Of a stretch of DNA of 64,000 bases, positions 11,216 to 21,602 are shown piece after piece. This DNA is from Toxorhynchites rutilus septentrionalis (Eukaryota; Arthropoda; Insecta; Diptera; Culicidae), in contig NC_073746.1 in the NCBI RefSeq assembly GCF_029784135.1, positions 35,321,378 through 35,385,377 of the forward strand, given 5' to 3'. The position numbers and the translations under genes are program-made. The notes below the pieces were generated by a model. That model was given only the letters and a program-made list of their open reading frames with translations. It was not told the DNA's origin and made no database searches. Within the stretch, counting starts at the first letter, position 1; every line of letters begins with the position of its first letter.

Positions 11216-12086
11216 ACAGCGCGGACTCGATTATATACAGTCTCCGATTTCTTTTCACTGTATATAATCGAATCCTGTATATAATCGAGTCGAAACAACA
11301 TTTTTCTTATTCGTTTTTTATGCATTTTTTCTTTCGTTTATTGAAAATAAAAGAAGAATTTTTTTGATTCATCCCCTTGAAGTCAGAAAATACCTTTCTC
11401 ACATGAAAAAAAATATTTTTTTCCAGAATCTCTCAGAATGTGATAGATGATTATATTTGATGAAAAAAATCGTTCTACGCTTATGTTCGAATTTCAACAA
11501 TGACAGAGTTATAGAACTTTTTTTTTGTTTCGGACTCTCTTGCCTCAAACTGGTTCTACACTAAAAAGAACGCTGCGTTAACCAATTCTGTTGCCTTCAT
11601 TTGAAAGATGAGAGAATTTAGTACAGGATATAGTAGTGAAACATCTAAATTAATTGATTTAAATAACTTTTTGAAAGTGAAAATTCCAAAGTTAGTAATT
11701 TTTAATGTGTAGTTATTAATTTTATCCCAAAAATTCATATTGAACTTGAAAGTTTCTATCAATCAAATTGAAGTTCTCTAGCCACTTTACAATTTGTTCT
11801 TTGACACCTAACTTCTATCTCTCTAAATTTCACTGCAATATTGATATAAATAATTCCAGGTGAAAATTCAAGCAAAATCTTCAAAATTCACGATTTTTAC
11901 CCCACCGTACATAAAATAGCCACTTAAATTCCACCTTAATGTTCGAAGGTTACATTTTTTCTTGAAACAAGTCATATTCGAAATGTAAAAAAAAAGATTT
12001 TTTTTCAAACTGTATCTAATCGAGTCCAAAATTGTATATAATCGAATCACATATAATCGAGTCTGTATATAATCGAGTCCGACCTG
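11216..12086. mobile_element. Non-autonomous pogo-like element with iterated GACTCGATTATATACAG ends
   Basis: Ends CAGCGCGGACTCGATTATAT (left) and, inverted, CAGGTCGGACTCGATTATAT (right), both flanked by TA (11214-11215; 12087-12088). Length 871 bp. Near each end the word CTCGATTATATACAG is repeated in both orientations: at 11225-11242, 11260-11290, and several times in 12010-12080. No transposase frame. TA target plus CAG start fits the Tc1/mariner-pogo superfamily. It sits in the right arm of the large palindrome; removing it restores pairing with 8335-8355. Confidence 0.85.
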
Positions 12087-12312
12087 TACTACATACTTTG
12101 ACATGAATTTTGTAGGTAGTTTTTGACTTATATGTTTTTTGTAAAAAAATAAGAAAAAAAAATTGGCTTTTTCCAAAAAGTAGTCTAATTATTTTTCGAA
12201 TATTTCAAGTATGCAAAGTTGCTTAAATGACCCATGTCTTTACACCTACAACGTTTCACTGCTATCTGAGATGGTGCTGTGAACGGCCAGTCGAGTTGGC
12301 ATGAAATTCGTC

Positions 12313-14652
12313 CAAAAAGGATTGGTATTTCTTATAAAGGGAGTCATCTAGCATAGTAATCAACAGCATTGGACGGATCGGCAATAACATTCTAAAATAG
12401 ATAGTGTCAATAGAAATGTGGCAACTCGTCGGACCTGTACTACTTTCGACGTACATGAACCGGATAAAGGAATGTCCAGATTTCCTGTGAGTTGCGGAGT
12501 GTTTTTTTTTTGTTTTTTTTTGTTTTACAAAAATTTTAACGAATCTCTTATTTTCGAAATATTCGACTCACAGTTGAGAAAATCAAATATGGCTGCAAGA
12601 ATTATTAATTGACATAATTCCGAGAAGCATCAGGTGTTATGGAATGATTAGAAGTCTGGCGACTGAAACGCGAAAAGTGGACTTAAATAAGGTTGCTCGC
12701 TCTCTCCGTATATTTTCGATCTGATAATGATTGGTAACGATTGGGGGTTGAATTGGACGGTTGAATAAAACTCATCGAAATGGGAGAGCTAAAGCTTCGC
12801 ATCACTCTCGTTTATATGGATGATATTTTTTATTATTGCTAGATTAATGGAAGAAAAATTACTCGAAAATTACTTAACGCATAATGGAAAATGGGCATGA
12901 TGGACAATCGCCAACAGAAATAGAAATGGCCGGACTTCGAAAACAACACCATGTATACAGTATTGGCATGATTTTATTTGCTTCGACATAACAAACAAAT
13001 TATAAATTGAACGTCCCATTTTCCTTCCAGTGTGTAACATAGCTCGATCAAACCAACAAAGGCCACTGTTGCCTACGCCAACCAGCCTTCAATCAAGACA
13101 TAAACTTTTCAATTACCGTCGTCTCCCCTTCCGTCAGCGAACCTTCAAATCGTTATTACCAGCCAACAATCATTCCAACCTGTACCATCAGCTTCCCACC
13201 AAGGTTTCTGTATGTTTGTCACGGTAGCTTCCCTCCGAACAAGGAGCAATAAATTTGGGAAGCAACAGCGCGTGTTCCAGAAACCACACCTCACCAACCA
13301 ACGGATTGCGCGCGTGACTCTTCGCATTCAATGCATATCAACAAACAATGAGATGGAAATACGAGGAACGACAGTCGGCTCTTCCCGTGGGTTCCGATAG
13401 TTGAAGAAACACAGGTACAGGTACCGAGCCGATGCTGGAAACGATACCGTTTAGGCAATTGAAATTGTCGCTTTTCCGCGCGTCGGATTGGAAGGTTGAC
13501 ATCGACGATGGTAAAAGTCAAGATTGAATCGAGAAAAGTGTGAAGTACCTACTGCCGTGACACACTCTCCGGCCGGGACATCGTGCGTTTACAATCACGC
13601 CCTCGAAATAAGTTCAAAACCGGCAGCAAAAGTAGAAGTCGTAAATGTCACAAAAGCCTCGATTATTTCCTTTTGCCATAAATCATACAACACCAACTTA
13701 GCTTCGCTCGAACTCTGCGCTGTGAATCATCAAACAATAATAATAACAATTTCAAGAGCAACACAACGCCACCGCTTCTCCTTTTTTTCCCACTCCACCC
13801 GCACCAAGAGGAGATACATGAAGATATTCCGCTCATTACCGACCGTCTACCGCTTTCGCGTCAATCCGAGATCTGAGTGTTTTTTACGATGATGGGATAT
13901 GGTTATTCAATTTGTTTTCCTTGATCTTGAGCACGGTGCGAGATAAATTTATTCGAAGCGACAAAAACATTAGAATTGATTTTCTCCCGTTGCACGGAGT
14001 GGCGGATTGCACCGCCACAACGCGGAAAACCAATTTATAACCCAGAAAGCACTTTCACTTGCAGCCGATGAGAGATTCGATTAGTCGGGATCGGTGGTGC
14101 GAACAGAGTTATTCTAGCGCCCCTCACGCGGTTCTAGCTGGGAACCAAAATATGATACCGAAAAATGATTCATTTGCGCGTAAGTGGTAGAACATATTTT
14201 TCGACTTAACAAGCACTTATTGGAGCTGGCAAGCAAGATGATCTGTTTTTTTTTCTCGGAGAAGGAAAACACGCACAATGAAGCGACGATCCCTTCGCTC
14301 GGGATCGGCAATTGTGGGTGAGAGACACTGGGACAGATCGAAACGGAGGCGAGCAACTAATTGGTATCTCGAGTGGGTCTTTGTCGCCACTGTTCACTCG
14401 TTGAATAACACTTATTCATATATTTTATATTTTTGATGTGTGTTTGCAAAGTGCGGTTGAAGTGGAATGTTGACAATAATCATGAGCGTTTTTATTTGAT
14501 AGCGTGTTGAAATGGATAGATTTGGTGTTACTTTTACTCACTCTTTTCTACCACTAAAATTTTCCCCAGTCAAACATGTTTTCCGCTATGATGGTTATAC
14601 ATCGTCATCGTTTAATTGTTCCATATAACCCGCCCTTCATTAAGTGCCACCA
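12313..14652. other. Repeat-poor host-like sequence; no exon firmly called
   Basis: From about 12.9 kb the base composition rises in GC and obvious transposon words stop. Frames here (13030-13227, 13524-13892, others) are short, overlap on both strands and lack recognisable domains. A pyrimidine run followed by AG at 13020-13031 could be a splice acceptor, but without a protein match I do not call an exon. The stretch may be 5' UTR, intron or regulatory DNA of the gene whose possible ORF starts at 14653. Confidence 0.35.
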
Positions 14653-15234
14653 ATGATTAATAATCAATTGAAAAATAACTTTAGCTGCGCCGAGGCGTAC
14701 CGCTTGAACGCTTCGAACAGTTCGTTTGGTCCAATTAAAGCCAATTCCGACGCCGGCAGCGAGGCGTTTCAGGTCATGCGGAAATATGACAGTGACTTAT
14801 ACCAATATACACCGCATCTGTCAAAGACCGATAAATTCAAACTCCAATTATCGACGCCCAGCGGACGGTTGGCCATTCCCTCTCCTGATAGTCCGCACCA
14901 CGAGCGGAAATACGAATCGCCTTCTCGAATTTTGAAAAATGAATTCGGCTTCAGGAAATCTATCAAATTTCCTTCCAACGATGCGTCACATCCCCTCCCC
15001 TCCGCACCCAGCGCAGGAAACCAGCAGCACCGCACCCGGCGGTATGTGGGCTCGTCTTCAGGCGTTTGCGCCGAGCCGAACGGATTAGCGAATGGAAATA
15101 ACGAAAACGGTGCTTACGGTAACCTGAAGAAGCCAACGGTCAGAGAGGTCCGCGAGCGAGAGAAGGAAAAAAACGGTACAGCACAAAAACACGGCAGGAA
15201 CAGGATCGGTAGGTATAACATGGAAAATAAATGA
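14653..15234 (+). CDS. Hypothetical protein, 193 codons (possible host exon)
   Basis: First ATG of a 582-base open frame; an in-frame TAA lies just upstream at 14641-14643. Codon choice shows raised GC at third positions relative to the flanks, which is what argues for coding. The protein is low in hydrophobics. It starts MINNQLKNNFSCAEAY, has Ser/Pro/His-rich stretches in the middle (SPDSPHHERKYESPS), an Asn/Gly-rich segment, and a basic Arg/Lys/Glu tail (REVREREKEKNG). No signal peptide, membrane segment or known domain is recognised. A potential splice donor (GATCGGTAGGT) at about 15205-15215, shortly before the stop, means the frame could be a non-terminal exon. Alternatively it is a chance frame in non-coding host DNA. 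Confidence 0.45.
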   Translation: MINNQLKNNFSCAEAYRLNASNSSFGPIKANSDAGSEAFQVMRKYDSDLYQYTPHLSKTDKFKLQLSTPSGRLAIPSPDSPHHERKYESPSRILKNEFGFRKSIKFPSNDASHPLPSAPSAGNQQHRTRRYVGSSSGVCAEPNGLANGNNENGAYGNLKKPTVREVREREKEKNGTAQKHGRNRIGRYNMENK

Positions 15235-15985
15235 TCATGTCTGTCTTCCCACCTAAGGAGAGGGGGCGCTGGCTGCTTCCTGCGCTACAGACGGGGATAT
15301 TTTATATCATCACCATCGCACATCGCTGCGATAAATGCCGATAATGTTATTAGAGAGCGGTATGGCTTCGGTACGGCAAAAGTGGGTATATTCTGTGTCC
15401 GCTAGCTCAGGAGGAACCATCATCGACGGCACACACACACACAGGAGCAGCGTCTGTTTGCTGCGAACAGGAATCGACACGACTTCCGAAATGGGACACT
15501 CCACCGGGTAGGGACTAGCGCGGGGGGTGAACGGGGTGAGATTGCAATGTTTATTTTGCACCTAATATCAAATTTACAAGCGTCCGCGCTTTGTTTTCAG
15601 GACTTGTATGCATACCTTCATCTAGCTTGGGAACAAACAATGATAAGGGCTTCATTTGCGAAACATAACTCCGTGGCGGTGAACTTGGGAGAAGATGTGT
15701 TGATTGGTGTTTTTTTGGCTCTTGCTTTGGTACAAGGTAGTCGAAGGCTTCCTTTCTGTTATAATATCACACAGTGAGGGTGAGAATAAAATGTTTTTGT
15801 GAACACCCTTTATAGATGTTGTAGAGTACGGTGTGAGAATTTTCTGAAATATTTGAATCTATAAATATTTCCTTAGAATTCAGAAATACTCGTGCTTGTC
15901 AGTTGACTCGATTATTCACCCTAATCAACAATAAACTTTTTCCTTATTTTTGTTCATTGTTCCTCCAATTCATAAACTTTAACTA
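15235..15985. other. No gene seen; host-like sequence grading into repeats
   Basis: GC-rich up to about 15540 with a short CA repeat near 15429-15442, then AT-rich. No reading frame with support. Possible 3' UTR or intron of the ORF ending at 15234 (an AATAAA overlaps its stop codon). Confidence 0.35.
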
Positions 15986-15989
15986 TATT

Positions 15990-16433
15990 ATCACATCACA
16001 TCACATTTGCTTCCTAAACTGGAAGAAAGATCGGTTATCGCTAAAAAAAATAAAACCGCTTAAAAATATAGCGCCCCTTTAACCGAGTAAAAAATAAAAA
16101 GAAACAAATACAACCAATAATTACGAAAACAAAATACATGTTTCTCGCAAGTGTAATATTTTTCCAAAAAAAAGACTAGCTCATTGAGTTCAATTTGTTA
16201 TGATCTGAATCGTTCCAGTAGTTCAAATATTATGAATATTTAAGGAAGGCCATTTTGGGAAGAAAAAGGGAAAAAAATATTTTTTCTGACCACCCTAAAA
16301 TGGATATGGGCACCCTAATGACAAAACAAAAAATACTAGTCTAATATTTTGCGATAAGAAACAAAACTACAACTTTTCACGAAAATGTGGGAGCCACCAT
16401 ATCGGTTGGGCATGTAATGGCCGTGTATGTATT
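15990..16433. repeat. Partial copy of the 42-44 kb palindromic repeat (family A)
   Basis: Shares ordered words with the arms of the 42048-44209 palindrome: TATAGCGCCC, a long stretch around AATAATTACGRAAACAAA, GACTAGCTCATTGAGTTCAA, TCGTTCCAGTAGTTCA, AAAATGGAWATG, and an end reading CCATATCGGTTGGGCATGTA. Only one arm is present here. An end-like word (GGCCATTCCATGCC) reappears inverted at 19925-19938 beyond other palindromes, so the two halves may bracket later insertions. Confidence 0.6.
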
Positions 16434-16700
16434 CTAGGGTGGCAATGAATGTATGGGAAAAATTTCATCATCGAATTTCAAAAACCGACCATGTACATTT
16501 TGTTCATTGGTCCAAAAAAATTATCTGTGCAAAGTTTCAGCTCAATCGGACAATCGGAAATTTGCAAAATCGATTTTTTTCTCGATGCCAAATGACTAAA
16601 AATGCATGAAACGCCGAGATCTGGTGACATATCGAAATAATTTTTTATTGTGACAGCCTGAGAGGCAATGAAGGTATAGAAAAAAAATTATAGGAGGTTG
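16434..16700. repeat. Half copy of the AGGGTGGCAATG palindromic repeat (family B)
   Basis: Begins TAGGGTGGCAATGAATGTAT and continues through AAAACCGACCATGTACATTT, GTGCAAAGTTTCAGCTCAAT and CGATGCCAAATGACTAAAAA. The same ordered words form the arms of complete palindromes at 18555-18890 and 49418-49795. Only the left part is present here. No coding capacity. Confidence 0.7.
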
Positions 16701-18404
16701 TGTCCAAGATACGACCACATTGTTGACGTAGAACTACGCTGTTATTTTATATAAGTCGCTTGTTTATACCTTCGGATATTATTCTATAATGCTGGGAAAT
16801 TTTCGGAACATCTGCTTAGTAGAATAATCTTTAAAAATGGTTTTTTCATTGTAGAATCACTTGACGATAATTGATTGATGATTTATTCTTGCCCTCGCAA
16901 AACAATACACTAGCTGATCGTATGTCGCAATTTATTTCATGTCAATACATTGAAAATTTACCACGAACGCTATTCCGGTGGCCTTTTTCGCCTTTTCTGA
17001 CATAGACTCGGCTACAGTCGATTATATACATGCTACACCAGCACCATTATTCCACATCTCATAACTACATCAATATATCTTTGGCACCGAATGGAAACAA
17101 CAACAATGACAATACTTGCAAGTATCAAATATCATGCTACATGTTATTTAGTATTGCCTCAAAGCAATCGCACCTCTAGGCATCGTTCGTACAACGTAAA
17201 CCAAGCGCCAAACAAGCGTTCGCCATAGCATGCATACAGAACCATACATTGGTGGCTTGAAGCTTCTAAGAATACAAATACTTCTGATCATTTTGCGCTA
17301 TTCTCAAAAGAAACGCTTTTGTTAATATCACTGGCCTCAAAAAAAGTTGCATTACTTTCTCATGCTCGAGAGAAGCGCAGTTGTCACCCTTAGTGGAGGA
17401 GTTTTTGCTACTGGTAAGCGAAACCTAATCACATGCAAAATTCCAGAACGACATTTACTTTCTTGGTGACTAAACAAGCGAAATAAACTCTTTTTGTTAA
17501 TATCAACAACCTCGAAAACAGTAGCAATGCTTCATTATGATCAATATTAGCGCAAATGCAATCCTAGTTGAAGGCAGTTTTGCGACTGGCACGCAAACCT
17601 AAATAACTTTTAACATTCCAGTAAGACGTTCAAGATGCTTGGTATTCCCCAAATATTTTTTGGAGCATAACCTTAACGCCTGCTTCGCCATAACGTCAGT
17701 TTAATGCATTGATGCATTCTCAAAGGCACCAAAGAAGCCGTTTACATTTTCGACCGACGCGCCGAAATCGCCTATTTTGCTGTTGTTCGATGCGGTGTCA
17801 CACTCGCGAAGGCTCGGTTCAGTGCGAGCGCTTTTCACTACACCAACATCGCGTGCATCATTAGATGACGCTTGCTCGAAATTTAATTGCCCCTGGCAAT
17901 GCGTTCGTTTTTTGCAGGGCTAGAGCCTGCCTCCCTCTGCTTCTTGCTCATCACACACTACGCGAAACGTCCAATTTATGACGCGGGAAGAAAAACACAC
18001 GAAACGAATAACGAATAACGAACAGAAAAGGAAACAAGGATATCCAAGTTGGATTACCACTGGTGGGGTCCAATCTTAGATCGAAGCGCAGCGAAAGCAA
18101 AGTGAACTGGATTGCTCAACAGTCCGATGCCGAATGAAAGTTTTCCTCAGCGAGATCCACTGTTTATACTCAAGGCAAATATTCCCCTTCATTCTTCTAC
18201 TTTTCCTTTGTTCACGGTGACTTAAAATCCTACGATTTCCCCTTCGTTGATCGTCGATAAGTTGCTCGTTATTGACAGCTCTATTCGGGAAAGCACACAA
18301 ATGGACAGAACAAATGTATGGAAAAATGGAAACGCCTAAAGTTTTCATGAATTTTAACCATTTACAAACCAGGGGATTCTAATGTATAGCATATTAAACA
18401 AATC
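16701..18404. other. Unclassified sequence with a tandem duplication; no gene called
   Basis: Lies between two palindromic repeats. It contains an imperfect duplication with period near 175 bases (see 17316-17660) and a GC-richer block at 17700-18300. No frame above 90 codons has recognisable content. The GC-rich block (CGACGCGCCGAAATCGCC onward) looks unlike neighbouring AT-rich repeats and could be promoter-like DNA of an unidentified element or host sequence. Confidence 0.35.
17316..17660 (+). repeat. Imperfect tandem duplication, period about 175 bp
   Basis: Unit 1 starts CTTTTGTTAATATCACTGGC (17316) and unit 2 starts CTTTTTGTTAATATCAACAA (17490). Both continue with CCTCRAAAA.AGTWGCA, AGCGCAR, a GGAGTTTTTGC-like or GCAGTTTTGCG-like core, CTGGYA.GC.AAACCTAA, and AAAATTCCAG or AACATTCCAG. 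Divergence is substantial, so the duplication is old. No coding frame. Confidence 0.6.
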
Positions 18405-18554
18405 TTAGGGAATTTCCGATTCGTTTAGTATGTAAATCGCTAATATCCGTTCGCGGCAAAAATAGTTATTAACGTTAACTTTATTTCATAAAAACGTGAC
18501 CTGTTTTCTGATTTGGCGTGACCTGTTTTCTGATTAATGAAAGACGTAGTTCTA

Positions 18555-18890
18555 CGTCAAAAAAATCTAATTCAAAGAACCGACCATGTACATTTTCTTT
18601 ATTGGTCCAAAAAAGTGACCTGTGCAAAATTTCAGCTCAATCGTATATGTTTTAGGGGTGCCTCAAAGCACTCAAATTTTGATTTTTAGGCCACGCAGGC
18701 CAAGTCCTAAATAGTCGATTTTCGGCCGAAAAAATATTTTCGAGATAAGCGCTTCGAGGCACCCCTAAATCATGTCCGATTGAGCTGAAACTTTGCACAT
18801 ATAATTTTATTGGGCCAACAAACAAAATGTACATGGTCGGTTTTTGAAATTTGACATGACCATTTTCGCTGCCACCCTAATGTATACAGT
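18555..18890. repeat. Family B palindrome, complete copy
   Basis: The left arm contains AACCGACCATGTACATTTTC, ATTGGTCCAAAAAA, TTTCAGCTCAATCG and GGGGTGCCTC. The right arm is the inverse: GAGGCACCCC, CGATTGAGCTGAAACTTTGC, TTGGGCCAAC, AAAATGTACATGGTCGGTTT. The loop centre is near 18720. Ends in GCCACCCTAATG, the inverse of the AGGGTGGC start seen at 16434 and 49418. Confidence 0.85.
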
Positions 18891-18892
18891 AG

Positions 18893-19910
18893 GGTGCCAA
18901 TGAAAATGGTGATCTCGAATTTCAAAAAGTTACCTCATAAAAAATGTTCACCGCCTCGAAAAAACACCCTATACAAAATATCAGCTCAATCGGACTTAAG
19001 GGAGAGTGGCGCAAAGCGGTCAAAGTTTGAGTTTTTTGAGAATCGAAAAATTACCCTAGGAGGAAGTAAAGGAAATCGGGGTTTTCCAAAAAAAAAAGTT
19101 TGATGCCAATAAAATTAGTTATCTCGATTTTTCATTCGGAACTTGCTACGAAATGTTGATTTGCATGATAATACACACTATGCAAAACATTAGCTTATTC
19201 GGACTTCATTTACTGGTGTCACAAACGTTAAAATTTGAGTTTTTTTTTTTTAAAAAAACGAAAAATCACCGAAAATCGAGGTTTCGAGATTATCGATTTT
19301 TGATAAAAAAAAATTTGTTGCGGTAACTGTATGAGATTTACAGTTATCGCAACGTGTCATGCAATTTTAAGACATTTGGCATCCATTTTTTGTTTAAAAC
19401 TCCGATTTCCGGTGATTTTTCGGTATTCAAAAAACTCAAATTTTAACGTCTGCAACACTAATAAATGAAGTTCGAATTTGCTAATATTTTGCATAGGGTA
19501 TATTATAGTGCTAATCAACATTTCGTAGCAAGTTCCGAATGAAAAATCGAGATAACTAATTTTATTGAAACCCTAAACAATATTTTCCGTTTCGTATTCC
19601 GAAAAAAAATTAAATCCCAGAGTGCCGATTTTTGACAAAAAAAATTTTTCGAGTTGACACTAAATCTCGATGTTTCATGCCATTTAATGACATTTGGCAT
19701 CAAAATTTTTTTTTCGAAAATCCCGATCTCCTTTACTCCCCCCTTGGGCGATTTTCAAAAAACTCAAACTTTGACAGCTTTGCGCCACTTTCCCTTAAGT
19801 CCGATTGAGCTGAAATTTGGCATAAGGTATTTTTTCGAGGTGGTAAACATTTTTTATGAGGTAACTTTTTGAAATTCGAGATGACCATTTTCATTGGCAC
19901 ATCCCATTAT
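18893..19910. repeat. 1-kb palindrome with about 450-bp arms (family C)
   Basis: Starts AGGGTGCCAATGAAAATGGT and ends with its inverse ACCATTTTCATTGGCAC. Ordered inverted pairs include TTACCTCATAAAAAATGTT with AACATTTTTTATGAGGTAA, ATCAGCTCAATCGGACTTAA with TTAAGTCCGATTGAGCTGAA, and AGTTATCTCGATTTTTCATT with AATGAAAAATCGAGATAACT. The centre is near 19340 within TTGCGGTAACTG/CAGTTATCGCAA. No coding frame; it would fold as one long hairpin. Confidence 0.9.
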
Positions 19911-20495
19911 TGGCACATGGCCATTCCATGCCTAAATATAATATATAAAATATGGATATGAAAAAATATGGATATGAAAATATGAATATGAAAACATTAC
20001 CTATTTTCTGACATAAGACTACATACGTCTCTCAGTACTGGTACCAAATCAGAAAACAGGTCTAATATTTTTATGAAATAGTTTCAACGTTAATAATTAT
20101 TCTAGCTCTGAACGGATTTTTATGGTTTGCATTCCAATAGAATAGAAAATTCTCTAATTTTTTTTTCGGTACGTTTTGCAGCAGTCTTTCTCAATGCTAA
20201 TGTCACACAGCGGTTTTGCTCGATTCTAAGGGAGGGTTTAGACTAGCGATACATTCATGTGAAGAAATATGATGAGATTTATAGAAATCGCATCAACCGT
20301 TTACACTAGCGTGAATTTATATAATGAATATATTCATGAATTCCTCCATGCAATTTGAAGTTATGATAAATGTACAACCCGTTTACATATGCATATATTT
20401 ATTCTGAATTGTGCATCATTCTACCACTTGAATAAACAGCAGTAAAAGCCAATTTTGGGTCAGTTAATCAATTTCGACTCTAATAAATTAATTCT

Positions 20496-21227
20496 AAGCT
20501 TATCCCTAAGGTTAGCCTCAAACCATGGTTCAAAAGTCTGGACTTGAGTCGGGACTTTATTCGCACCTTCTCTCGACTCATGTCCAATCACTGTTCGTTA
20601 GACGCGCTACTCTTTCGTTTTAATCTTGCCGATGGCAATATCTGTGCTTGTGGCCAAGGTTACCACGACATCGAACACGTTGTTTGGTCGTGCGAGGTGT
20701 ATCTTGTTGCCAGATCGAATTTAGAAAACTCTCTTCGGGCCAGAGGAAGACAGCCCAATGTGCCGGTGAGAGATGTGTTGGCTCGGTTAGACCTTGATTA
20801 CATGTCCCAAATATACGTCTTCTTAAAAGTTATCGATCTTCGTGTGTGATTGTCCTTATATCCTTATATTTTCCTTTTCCTTTTCCTTCGCGAGAAATTA
20901 AATCCCTTCTTACTAACAATAGAATAAGGTGAAATGTAAATACATGTTAGATATAAGATAGGCTTAAGAATTGAGTATGATGAATGTGAGTGCGAATGTG
21001 AGTGTGAACATTGTCAACATATCCTTATATCCCTTCCTTTTCCTGAAAAAAATGTCACCCTTCTAAACTCGAGCAAACCGCGAGTAATCGGTTCTCTACT
21101 TCATTAACACTAGAATTAATGAAAAATGATTATATATACTTGTAACAATACAGATAGGAGTTCGGCTCCTTTAAACTTATGTAACTGAGCCTGTAAAAAT
21201 AAACGATTTAATAAAAAAAAAAAAAAA
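20496..21227 (+). mobile_element. 5'-truncated non-LTR retrotransposon (copy 1) with poly(A) and target duplication
   Basis: Ends in a 15-base A run (to 21227) preceded by GTAACTGAGCCTGTAAAAAT. The flanks carry TTAATTCT at 20488-20495 and again at 21228-21235, a target-site duplication. It contains the last about 100 codons of the element's ORF and a 3' UTR of about 375 bases. Two related tails lie at 57620-58238 and 59712-60125, both on the minus strand. Confidence 0.9.
20521..20849 (+). pseudogene. C-terminal end of LINE polyprotein (Cys-His knuckle)
   Basis: The frame reads SRDFIRTFSRLMSNHCSLDA, then CACGQGYHDIEHVVWSC, then SNLENSLRARGRQPNVPVRD, and ends DLRV-stop at 20847-20849. The C-x-C-x9-H-x4-C pattern is the zinc-binding motif found near the C-terminus of many non-LTR retrotransposon proteins. 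The reverse transcriptase and endonuclease domains are missing through 5' truncation. The upstream limit of homologous coding sequence is approximate. The exact LINE clade cannot be assigned from this tail. Confidence 0.8.
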
Positions 21228-21602
21228 TTAATTCTGCTCACTCTTATCGGTCAATAAATGGCAATAAATTAACCGTCAATGACAGTAGCAAATTAATAGA
21301 AATTGATTTAAAAACGAGCGTTGTTTACATCTGCTGACAGCAAACACATTCAATTGCCTGTGAACACGAGTGCAAGAAAGAGAGAATCTTTTTCGATGAA
21401 TTTATTCACCTGAAGTAGAAATGCGGTCAACTTTAGTGATTTCTCGCCAGTGAGATATTCACCAGCGTTTACATATGTTGAATTTATTCTAGTTATATAT
21501 ACCTCGAATAAGTGTGTCATATTTATTCGCACCGTTTACATCTTTTTTAACGTGAATAAATCCATCTATAGCTATAGATCTCCCTAACGTAAACCCACCG
21601 AT

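Larger units (their letters stand above)
8136..12312. repeat. Giant palindromic foldback element, about 2 kb before two insertions
   Basis: The outer 8136-8290 is the inverted partner of 12145-12312 (shared words AACTCGACTGGCCGTT, ACAACGTTT, TATGCAAAGTTG). Moving inward, 8300-8598 pairs with 12135-12088 plus 11215-10916. 9903-9970 pairs with 10915-10850, and 10010-10290 pairs with 10860-10560. The centre is near 10430. Subtracting the DD37D transposon (8599-9902) and the pogo-like insert (11216-12086) leaves about 2 kb with roughly 1-kb arms. The word TTGGAAATTGTAAGGGCTAT occurs more than once per arm, so arms contain internal duplications. No coding capacity of its own. The core 10335-10560 recurs at 51385-51745. 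Confidence 0.85.
18405..20160. repeat. Composite of nested inverted repeats
   Basis: The outer arms 18405-18560 and 19990-20160 are inverted copies (shared words TTATTAACGTTRAA, TTTCATAAAAA, CCTGTTTTCTGATTTGG, AGACGTA). Between them sit a 335-bp palindrome (18555-18890) and a 1-kb palindrome (18893-19910), end to end. The arrangement suggests repeated insertion of palindromic elements into one another. No genes. Confidence 0.75.
20228..21602. mobile_element. MITE-like element with GGGTTTAGACTAGCG/CTAACGTAAACCC ends, split by a LINE
   Basis: The left end GGAGGGTTTAGACTAGCG and the inverted right end GGTGGGTTTACGTTAG are related. The interior repeats CCGTTTACA followed by AT-rich TTTATTC words at 20300, 20391, 21471 and 21533. 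Removing the LINE at 20496-21227 leaves about 640 bp. No transposase frame. The superfamily is uncertain because the target duplication is unclear. Confidence 0.5.

Noticed and set aside
11061..11762. Short Lys/Phe-rich frames in the palindrome arms
   Set aside because: AT-rich repeat sequence with chance frames and no conserved motif.
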